A stretch of DNA of 7,208 bases from Kiritimatiellia bacterium (GTDB lineage Bacteria; Verrucomicrobiota; Kiritimatiellia; RFP12; UBA1067). This document shows positions 1 through 5,335 of this stretch, piece by piece. Where the stretch lies: NCBI GenBank assembly GCA_024405335.1, contig JAKSOX010000102.1, positions 1 to 7,208 of the forward strand, in the 5' to 3' direction. Numbering within the stretch: the first letter of the stretch is position 1; each line of letters starts with the position of its first letter. The notes under the pieces are model-generated. The model had not been told where the DNA came from, did not search any database, and saw nothing but the letters and a program-made list of their open reading frames with translations. Both the position numbers and the translations under genes were made by a program.

Positions 1-11
1 CCGAATCCGCG

Positions 12-1679
12 TCAGCGCGCCGCTTCCGCGAGCAGTTCTTCCGCATGGCGGCGCACCACGTCGCCCGCGCCGCCCAGCATGCGCGCGATTTCCGCCGCGC
101 GCGCCTCGCCGGAAACTTCGCGGATCGCGCTGCGCGTCCGCCCGCCGGACACGGTTTTGGACACCACGAAGTGCCGCGCGCCGTGCGCGGCCGTCTGCGG
201 CAGATGTGTGATGGCCACCACCTGCCGGTGCCGCGCCACCGCGCGGAGCTTCAGCCCCACGGCGCGCCCCGTTTCGCCGCCCACGTTCGAGTCGATTTCG
301 TCGAACACCATCACCGGCAGCGACGCGTGTTCGGCCAGCACGGCCTGCACCGCCAGCATCACGCGCGCGATTTCGCCGGAAGACGCGATGGCCGCCAGCG
401 GCCGCGCGCTTTCGCCCGGGTTCGGCTCGAAGAACCAGACCACGCGGTCGAGTCCTGATGCGTCCGCCTCCCGCGCTTCGAGCGCCACCGAAAAGCCCGC
501 CTGCAGGAAGCCCAGTCCGTGCAGTTCCTTCGTGACGTGCCGGGCCAGCTTGTCGCCCGCCTTTTTGCGGGCCGCGCTCAACGCGCCGCCCGTCTTGGCG
601 ACTTCGCCCTCCGCGGCGGCGATCCGCGCGTCGAGCTCGGCGATTTTCGCGTCGCGGCCCTCCAGGTCCGCCAGCCGGGCGGCGCGCTTGTCGCGCAGCG
701 CCAGCAGTTCCCCCACCGTCGCGCAGCGGTATTTGCGCTTGAGCCGCATCACCAGCGAAAGCCGGTCGTCGAGCGCGGCGAACGCGCCGGGGTCCGCGTC
801 GGCGCGCGACGCCGCGTCGTCCACGGTCCGCGACAGTTCCTGCGTCTCCACCGCGAGCGCGTCGAGCGTGCGCGCCCACTCCTCCGCCGTCGGATGGTAC
901 TTGGCCATGCGCGCGAACGCGCCGCGCACCGCGGCGAACGCGTTCGCCGCCGACCCTTCGTCGCCGCCCAGCGCTTCCGTCGCCAGCCGCGCGTCTTCCA
1001 CGAACTCCGCCGCGTGCGCGGCGGCGGCATGGCGCGCGGGCAGGTCGGTTTCGTCCTCTTCGGCGAGTCCGGCGGCGTCGATTTCCGAAACGGAATGGCG
1101 CAGGCGGTCGCACTCTTCGTCCATGTCGTCGCCCGCCGAAAGCGCGTCGCGTTCCGCGCGCAGCCCCTCCAGAACGCCCCACGCCCGCGCGTAGGGCTCC
1201 GTCGGCGTGGCGCCGTACGCGTCCAGGAGTTCCCGCTGGTGGGACTCGTCCGCCAGCGCGAGATGGTCGTTCGGGCCGTGCACGCCCACCAGTTTGCCGC
1301 CCAGCGCCTTGAGCGTCTGCACGGTGGCGGAGGCGTCGTTCACCCACACGCGCGAACCGCCCGCGGCGGAAATGACGCGCCGCACCAGCAGCGAACCGTC
1401 TTCGCACGGCGGCAGCCCCTGCTCCTCCAGCACGGCCGCCGCCGCGGCCGTCGATTCGTCGCCCGGGGCCAGGGCGAACTCGGCCTCGACGCGCGCTTCC
1501 TTCGCGCCGTCGCGCACGTCCGTCGCGTCCGCGCGGGCGCCCAGCGCCAGCGCCAGCGCGCCCATGAACACGCTCTTGCCCGCGCCCGTTTCGCCAGTCA
1601 CCACGGTGAGACCGCCGCCGAAATCCGCCTCGGACTCCTCGACGATCGCCAAATTCCGCACCCGCAACCGCTTGAGCAT
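12..1679 (-). CDS. recN: DNA repair ATPase RecN
   Basis: SMC-like ABC ATPase that acts in the cytoplasm on DNA double-strand breaks in the recombinational repair pathway. It is complete, with 555 residues, matching the usual length of about 550. The N-lobe opens with LKRLRVRNLAIVEE and Walker A GETGAGKS (29-36). RVISAAGGSRVWVND (101-115) and VHGPNDHLAL (133-142) follow. A long charged, Ala-rich region at about 150-370 is the expected coiled coil. The C-lobe has signature ASSGEIAR (432-439), Walker B VMVFDEID (456-463) with catalytic Glu461, NVGGETG (464-470) and the switch His492 in ITHLPQ. Two motifs differ from the common forms: HGP where HGQ is usual, and ASSGE where ASGGE is usual. The start at 1679 has a strong ribosome-binding site and directly follows the gspK stop. 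No damage-type promoter can sit in a zero-length spacer, so expression probably depends at least partly on the gsp transcript or on a promoter inside gspK. Confidence 0.96.
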   Translation of the reverse strand: MLKRLRVRNLAIVEESEADFGGGLTVVTGETGAGKSVFMGALALALGARADATDVRDGAKEARVEAEFALAPGDESTAAAAAVLEEQGLPPCEDGSLLVRRVISAAGGSRVWVNDASATVQTLKALGGKLVGVHGPNDHLALADESHQRELLDAYGATPTEPYARAWGVLEGLRAERDALSAGDDMDEECDRLRHSVSEIDAAGLAEEDETDLPARHAAAAHAAEFVEDARLATEALGGDEGSAANAFAAVRGAFARMAKYHPTAEEWARTLDALAVETQELSRTVDDAASRADADPGAFAALDDRLSLVMRLKRKYRCATVGELLALRDKRAARLADLEGRDAKIAELDARIAAAEGEVAKTGGALSAARKKAGDKLARHVTKELHGLGFLQAGFSVALEAREADASGLDRVVWFFEPNPGESARPLAAIASSGEIARVMLAVQAVLAEHASLPVMVFDEIDSNVGGETGRAVGLKLRAVARHRQVVAITHLPQTAAHGARHFVVSKTVSGGRTRSAIREVSGEARAAEIARMLGGAGDVVRRHAEELLAEAAR

Positions 1680-2849
1680 TTACGGATCCTCCTGCCAACG
1701 CAAATACACGACCTTGTCGTCCTTCACCATCGCGACGCCCTTCACGGTGTGGGAAATGCCGAGCGACGTGCCCGTGATGGCGACTTCGAAATACGTCTCC
1801 GGCGCGAAAATGAGGTAGTTCTGCGCCGCCTCCCCGATCGTCTCCGACCCTCCGAGCCGCTCCATGCGGGTGACGAGGTCGTTCCAGTCCTTGAACGGAC
1901 CGTAGTCGTCGTCCTGCGCGAAATGGCGGTCGGGGTCGGCGTTTCCCTTGTTCCTGATGTCGCAAATCGACGCCGCGATGGCTTCCGCCTCTTCTTCGTC
2001 CTCTGCGTCGCCGATGCCGGGAATGATTTTGAGCACTTCCTTGGGCGCGGTGTTCACGTTGATTTTGCCCGAACCGATCACGTCGAACACGCGCATGATC
2101 ACGTTGGTGCAGCGGATCTGGTCCTGTTCGCGGTCTTCTTCCGGATCGTACACGCCGCCGGTGAGCACGCCGGGGTGCTCGCGGAACGCGATGATTTTCG
2201 CGAGTTCCTTCAAATCGGGGATTTCGTTGTTGCGCGGCTTGTAGCCCAGGCGGTCGATCTTGTTTTTCGAAGTGCCGTCGTAGTCGCGGTACTCCTCCTC
2301 CTCCGCGCCCTCGTCGCCCGTCTTGGAGGAATCGTTGTCGCGCCAGTCGTTCCACTGGTCGATGAACTGGTCGCGCTCGTCTTCGGGAACGCCGGTCTGT
2401 TCCAGGATGAGTTCCCAGATGTCGCGGTAGTTGGGGTCTCCGCCCTGGTAAAGCGTGTTGATGTTGAACTTCGATTCCTTCGTGGTGATTTCCACGGTCA
2501 CCGTGCCCGCGTCGGGATTGAGATGGTCCACGGGCACCGGGCCGATGACGCAGTGCCCGGTTTTCAGGTCGCGCTCCTCCTCGAGCCAGCGGTTCTGCTC
2601 GAGCGCCTCTTCGAGATCCTCTTCCGTTTCGTCCTCGGACGCCTCGGCGACGTTCTTGTAGTTGAGCATCACGACTTCCGCGATGGCGCGGCCGGTTTCC
2701 GTGAGATTGAACACGTGCACGCGCTCGCGGATGAAAAGATTCACGCCCGCCGTCAGGCGCGCCTCGCCCGCGAAGTTCATCACGAGAATGGACAGCACGG
2801 CGATGATCCAGATCGCCAGCACCAATGCGCTGCCGCGTTTGCCGCTCAC
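1680..2849 (-). CDS. gspK: Minor pseudopilin GspK
   Basis: Large minor pseudopilin that caps the pseudopilus tip in complex with GspI and GspJ. From GTG 2849 it has 389 residues. The leader MSGKRG precedes a hydrophobic helix, SALVLAIWIIAVLSILV, with Leu rather than Glu at mature position +5, the known hallmark of GspK. Further family features follow in order: KFNINTL (127-133); IDQWNDWRDND (163-173) and GAEEEEY (181-187), matching the DW.D.D...GAEDDYY region that binds calcium in known GspK structures; PRNNEIPDLKEL (205-216); and GKINVNTAPKEVLKIIPGIG (261-280), the helix-hairpin-helix-like part of the second SAM-like domain. Its length is somewhat above the roughly 320-330 usual, with an acidic stretch at 69-93. 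It starts on a GTGA overlap with gspJ. Its TAA directly abuts the recN ATG. gspL and gspM, usual next genes, are absent. Confidence 0.94.
   Translation of the reverse strand: MSGKRGSALVLAIWIIAVLSILVMNFAGEARLTAGVNLFIRERVHVFNLTETGRAIAEVVMLNYKNVAEASEDETEEDLEEALEQNRWLEEERDLKTGHCVIGPVPVDHLNPDAGTVTVEITTKESKFNINTLYQGGDPNYRDIWELILEQTGVPEDERDQFIDQWNDWRDNDSSKTGDEGAEEEEYRDYDGTSKNKIDRLGYKPRNNEIPDLKELAKIIAFREHPGVLTGGVYDPEEDREQDQIRCTNVIMRVFDVIGSGKINVNTAPKEVLKIIPGIGDAEDEEEAEAIAASICDIRNKGNADPDRHFAQDDDYGPFKDWNDLVTRMERLGGSETIGEAAQNYLIFAPETYFEVAITGTSLGISHTVKGVAMVKDDKVVYLRWQEDP
1688..1693 (-). promoter_or_regulatory. recN ribosome-binding site inside the end of gspK
   Basis: AGGAGG on the minus strand, 8 bases before the recN ATG at 1679. 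It lies within the last codons of gspK (LRWQEDP). Together with the TAAATG junction it implies that ribosomes finishing gspK can restart on recN. Confidence 0.8.
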
Positions 2850-3646
2850 CGCCCGCCTCCCGGCGCGCCGCCGCCTCTGCCGCCCGTCCGGCCGCCTTCC
2901 TTCTTGTCCTTGCCGTCCGAAGTGGCGGATATGGGATTCTGCGAAACGTCCCAAAGCGGGATTTCCACCACCCGCTTCACCACGATCGGCTCGTCGCGGT
3001 CGGTCGCGGGCTCCAGGAAAAACGTCAGTTCCACGGCGCGCGGAATGCAGTTCGACGTGTCCCATGCGTCCTGCCAGTTCCACTTGCCGTCCGGTTTGAA
3101 CGGCTCCGTTTTGTCCAGCACGCGGCAGTTGAAGCCCTGGAATCCTTCCGCGATCAACTCCGGCGGATAGCCGTCTTCCTCGTCGTCGTCGTCGAAATTC
3201 CGCTCCTCGCCTTCTTCGTCGTCCACCAAATCGAACGCCCCCGCCTTGAAATACAGGCCGCGCGGGGAATCCCGCGTTTCGTCCTGCACGAACAGCCGCA
3301 CCGTGTGGATCGTCTCCGAAAGCTCGGAATCGGAGCCGACGATCGCGGAACCGAGCTTCGTCCATTGGATGGTGTCCGATTTGTCTTCTTCGTCGCCGTC
3401 GTTCCCGTCCAGAAGCATGAACCCGTATTTCGCGTCGGCGGCGCCGGTGGTCGGATAGTAGGCGCTGCGCAGCGCGGACACGACCTGCGCGATGGCGTAG
3501 TCGGCCATCTGCAGCCGCGTCACCGTGCGCTCGCCCTTCTGCCAGGCGTGCAGCACCTGGTTGAAGGCGAAGAAGCCCGCCGTCATCATGATGGCCATGA
3601 TGAGCGTCGCCGCCAGCAGCTCCACCAGCGTGAACCCGCGCTTCAT
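2846..3646 (-). CDS. gspJ: Minor pseudopilin, GspJ-like
   Basis: Minor pseudopilin of the GspI-J-K tip complex. It has 266 residues, longer than the roughly 200 usual. The N-terminus MKRG/FTLVELLAATLIMAIMM gives cleavage after Gly4 and Glu9 as the +5 Glu. The segment RTVTRLQMADYAIAQVVSALR (40-60) after the helix fits the family. Near the C-terminal end WNWQDAWDTSNCIPRAVEL (189-207) matches the conserved W...W.....P.AV.L region of GspJ. Unusual parts are acidic runs at 80-91 and 142-158 (the latter with DDDDEED) and a Gly/Arg-rich tail (251-266) that looks disordered. Cysteines at 174 and 200 could form a disulfide in the periplasm. It starts on an ATGA overlap with gspI and ends on a GTGA overlap with gspK. 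Confidence 0.87.
   Translation of the reverse strand: MKRGFTLVELLAATLIMAIMMTAGFFAFNQVLHAWQKGERTVTRLQMADYAIAQVVSALRSAYYPTTGAADAKYGFMLLDGNDGDEEDKSDTIQWTKLGSAIVGSDSELSETIHTVRLFVQDETRDSPRGLYFKAGAFDLVDDEEGEERNFDDDDEEDGYPPELIAEGFQGFNCRVLDKTEPFKPDGKWNWQDAWDTSNCIPRAVELTFFLEPATDRDEPIVVKRVVEIPLWDVSQNPISATSDGKDKKEGGRTGGRGGGAPGGGR
2856..2860 (-). promoter_or_regulatory. gspK ribosome-binding site inside the end of gspJ
   Basis: GGAGG on the minus strand, 6 bases before the GTG at 2849. It supports this GTG as the gspK start. The frame stays open upstream to 3365, but that extension is Arg/Gly-rich shadow sequence of gspJ. Confidence 0.75.
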
Positions 3647-4146
3647 TTCCGCCTCCACAAACGCACCGTGACGTCCTCTTCCTGTTTGGCGCCGTAGTGT
3701 TTGCCGCCCCAGCGCACCGTCGTGCGGAGCGTGTACAGCTTGCCGTTCGCCTCCAGGATTTCCTCCTCGCTCCGCCCGTCGAAGTCCTCGTATTCGTCCA
3801 CCTCCCGCGTGAACGTGTACGTCTCCAGTTCCTGTTCGCGCTCCCGCGAAAGATGGAGGCGCTGGTTGCCGTCGCTTTCGAGTTCGCGGACGAGTTCCGC
3901 GACCGTCGTTTCCTCGACGTTCAGCAGCTCGTCGTCCAGCGGATCGCCCGTCACCTTTTCCGGCGGCGGCACGGGATGCGCCATTTCCCCCAGGCAGAAC
4001 ACGTACTGCGCGTCCTCGAAACGCTTGGAGGCCATCATGAGCCGCTGGCTCTGCGTCATCGCCGCCAGAATGGCCAGCAGCCCCGTGGCGAGAATCACGC
4101 TCGCCACCAGCACCTCCACCAGCGAAAATCCGGCGCGCGGATTCAC
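3643..4146 (-). CDS. gspI: Minor pseudopilin, GspI-like
   Basis: Minor pseudopilin that in T2SS forms the tip complex with GspJ and GspK and nucleates pseudopilus assembly. From GTG 4146 it has 167 residues. The N-terminus MNPRAG/FSLVEVLVASVILATGLLAIL is a textbook class III signal: cleavage after Gly6, Glu11 as the +5 Glu and the VLVA..ILA..LLAI helix typical of GspI/PilV-like proteins. The C-terminus (LYTLRTTVRWGG... to VRLWRR) matches the beta-strand pattern at the end of GspI. It is longer than the roughly 120-130 residues usual for GspI, with an acidic middle (about residues 65-130, including DEYEDFDGRSEEE). It overlaps gspH by GTGA at its start and gspJ by ATGA at its end, so translation is likely coupled across all three. 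Confidence 0.87.
   Translation of the reverse strand: MNPRAGFSLVEVLVASVILATGLLAILAAMTQSQRLMMASKRFEDAQYVFCLGEMAHPVPPPEKVTGDPLDDELLNVEETTVAELVRELESDGNQRLHLSREREQELETYTFTREVDEYEDFDGRSEEEILEANGKLYTLRTTVRWGGKHYGAKQEEDVTVRLWRRK
3652..3656 (-). promoter_or_regulatory. gspJ ribosome-binding site inside the end of gspI
   Basis: GGAGG on the minus strand, 5 bases before the ATG at 3646. This decides the start: an in-frame GTG at 3658 would add four residues (MEAE) but would put this site inside the gene, and it would lengthen the overlap with gspI beyond the 4-base ATGA pattern used by its neighbours. Confidence 0.8.
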
Positions 4147-4853
4147 TTGTCCTCCTCCTCGTGCACGCCGCCGAAACGGTCGAACCGGATTTTCTGCCCC
4201 TTGTCCTCGTCCTGGCCGTCCGCGTACACGGTCACGAGATAGGGCCGGCAGCGGCCGTTCGTTTCGTAGATGACCGAAACCGGTTCGCGCGCCTCGTCTT
4301 CGGACCCGCCCGGATTCTTGTCGCCTTCTTCGGCGGCGGGTTGCGCCTGAGCCGCCAGGCCCCGCAGGAAATCGACGTTGCTGAACACCGAAACGCCAGA
4401 CCGCTCGCGTTGCTTCGACCGGCCGTCGTCCGCCAGCATCTCGATCTTGATGCGGACGCCTTCGTACTCCTTCGGCTCTTCGCCCAGATTCGCCAACGAG
4501 GACGCCGTCTCGACGTCGCCGCCGTCCTCCCCGCCCACGTACTTGCCCGTGACGTCCTTCATCGTTCCGCCGCCGCGGGCGGCGCCCGAGGTCGCCGCCG
4601 TGCCCTTCACTTCTATGCGCGATTTGACGAAATCGCCACCGTTCCACACTTCGGAAACGGTCATCACGTACGGCGCCTGGCGCAACAGCGCCATGGCGCG
4701 CGCATGGCGGCCGAACTGCTTCACGCCGCGCACGGCGTTGCGGAGCCGCGCGGACTGCGTGCCCGTGGAGACGCTCAAAACCGCCGCCCCGAGCATCGCC
4801 GCCACCACGGCCACCACCACCAGCAATTCGATCAGCGTGAAGCCGCGGCGCAT
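4143..4853 (-). CDS. gspH: Minor pseudopilin, GspH-like
   Basis: Minor pseudopilin thought to sit between the GspG shaft and the I-J-K tip complex. It has 236 residues, clearly longer than the roughly 170 usual for GspH. The N-terminus MRRG/FTLIELLVVVAVVAAM shows the prepilin cleavage site after Gly4, Glu9 as the +5 Glu and a hydrophobic helix to about residue 28. Family-like features follow: the QSARLRNAVRG region after the helix (33-43) and a C-terminal KIRFDRFGGV strand (221-230). The extra length comes from Gly/Thr/Ala/Glu-rich low-complexity stretches at about 83-127 and 166-190. The assignment rests on the signal, the C-terminal motif and the position between gspG and gspI. The globular part alone is too divergent to be sure by eye. 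The last bases overlap gspI by 4 (GTGA), and its final EEED codons double as the gspI ribosome-binding site. Confidence 0.82.
   Translation of the reverse strand: MRRGFTLIELLVVVAVVAAMLGAAVLSVSTGTQSARLRNAVRGVKQFGRHARAMALLRQAPYVMTVSEVWNGGDFVKSRIEVKGTAATSGAARGGGTMKDVTGKYVGGEDGGDVETASSLANLGEEPKEYEGVRIKIEMLADDGRSKQRERSGVSVFSNVDFLRGLAAQAQPAAEEGDKNPGGSEDEAREPVSVIYETNGRCRPYLVTVYADGQDEDKGQKIRFDRFGGVHEEEDK
4151..4160 (-). promoter_or_regulatory. gspI ribosome-binding site inside the end of gspH
   Basis: The minus strand reads GAGGAGGAGG followed by ACAA and the GTG start of gspI at 4146. The nearest GGAGG is 4 bases from the start and an upstream copy is 7 bases away. The same bases encode the acidic tail of GspH. 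This supports the GTG start, which otherwise would be doubtful in a frame that is open much further upstream (to 4872). Confidence 0.75.
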
Positions 4854-4858
4854 GGCAA

Positions 4859-4863
4859 CCTCC
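4859..4863 (-). promoter_or_regulatory. gspH ribosome-binding site
   Basis: GGAGG on the minus strand, 5 bases before the gspH ATG at 4853, in the 25-base gspG-gspH spacer. It fixes a very short leader (MRRG). The frame stays open upstream of a different start, but no better site is present. Confidence 0.75.
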
Positions 4864-4878
4864 GCCCCGCACGGGCGA

Positions 4879-5286
4879 TCACTTGCTCGTCAGGTCGTCT
4901 TCCGTGCCGAAGTCGCCGTCCGGACCGGCCGACGTCAACTTGAAGTCGCGGCCGTTTTTGAGGCGTTCGTACTTGATTTCCTGCGCCCAGGCGTCGTTCA
5001 GCGCGTCCGTGCCGCCCTTGATGTCCGGGTCGTCGCCCTCGACGAGCGCGTTCAGCGATTCGGGATACTTGCCGGCGTGGTCGAGCGAATACGTGGTGAG
5101 CGCGCTCGAAATCGCCTGGATCGTCTCCATCGTCGCCACCTTGTTCGTCTTGTCGATGTGCTTCTTGACGTTCGTGACGGCCACCGCCGACAGGATCGCC
5201 AAGATGGACACGGCGATGATGAGCTCGATGAGCGAGAAGCCCTCTTTGCCCCGGCGCACCGCCTCTTTGCTGATTTGGTTGTTCAT
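4879..5286 (-). CDS. gspG: Type II secretion major pseudopilin GspG
   Basis: Main subunit of the periplasmic pseudopilus that drives substrate through the outer-membrane secretin. It has 135 residues, typical for GspG. The prepilin signal is clear: a basic leader (KEAVRRGKE), cleavage after Gly16, then FSLIELIIAV with Glu21 as the +5 Glu, followed by a hydrophobic helix to about residue 38. The globular part keeps family landmarks: the TYSLDHAGKYPESLNAL region (65-81), LNDAW (96-100) in place of the usual L.DPWG, and a C-terminal SAGPDGDFGTEDDL stretch (119-132) that corresponds to the calcium-binding loop of GspG. The leader is longer than those of the minor pseudopilins here. It lies 49 bases after gspF with its own strong ribosome-binding site, consistent with higher expression than the coupled minor pseudopilins; that last point is inference. 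Confidence 0.95.
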   Translation of the reverse strand: MNNQISKEAVRRGKEGFSLIELIIAVSILAILSAVAVTNVKKHIDKTNKVATMETIQAISSALTTYSLDHAGKYPESLNALVEGDDPDIKGGTDALNDAWAQEIKYERLKNGRDFKLTSAGPDGDFGTEDDLTSK

Positions 5287-5291
5287 TCGTT

Positions 5292-5296
5292 CCTCC
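5292..5296 (-). promoter_or_regulatory. gspG ribosome-binding site
   Basis: GGAGG on the minus strand, 5 bases before the gspG ATG. It lies within GGGAGGA and supports the start at 5286, which leaves a 15-residue charged leader ahead of the cleavage-site Gly. Confidence 0.8.
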
Positions 5297-5300
5297 CTTG

Positions 5301-5316
5301 TTTCGTTATCCCGAAA
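5301..5316 (-). other. Small hairpin in the gspF-gspG spacer
   Basis: On the minus strand TTTCG and CGAAA form a perfect 5-base-pair stem around a GGATAA loop, just upstream of the gspG ribosome-binding site. The same TTTCGG can pair instead with the upstream CCGGAAA with one bulged base, so two exclusive folds are possible. Both stems are short and could be chance. The whole spacer is only 49 bases (5287-5335). Confidence 0.25.
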
Positions 5317-5335
5317 TCCAAGTTTCCGGCTCCCC

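Noticed and set aside
79..1194. Plus-strand open frame of 371 codons
   Set aside because: Antisense to recN. Ser/Ala/Arg-rich low-complexity translation without domains.
519..3170. Very long plus-strand open frame (883 codons)
   Set aside because: It is fully antisense to recN, gspK and part of gspJ, which have clear family motifs. Its translation is Arg/His/Val-rich with no recognisable domain, as expected for a shadow frame in GC-rich DNA.
2850..3365. N-terminal extension of gspK
   Set aside because: The frame is open but reads as Arg/Gly-rich shadow of gspJ. The prepilin signal begins right after GTG 2849, which has a good ribosome-binding site.
3647..3658. Alternative GTG start of gspJ four codons upstream
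   Set aside because: It would swallow the GGAGG site and has none of its own. ATG 3646 gives the same 4-base overlap pattern as the neighbours.
3760..3801. EF-hand in GspI (DEYEDFDGRSEEE region)
   Set aside because: It is superficially like a calcium loop, but the first position is not acidic when the Gly is placed at position 6, and the twelfth is not Glu or Asp.
4799..4822. CCACCA-type short repeats near the gspH start
   Set aside because: They simply encode the Val/Ala-rich hydrophobic helix of GspH. There is no repeat unit or spacing suggesting a functional array.
4147..4872. N-terminal extension of gspI
   Set aside because: The open frame upstream of GTG 4146 is the shadow of gspH. 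The prepilin leader and ribosome-binding site fix the start at 4146.
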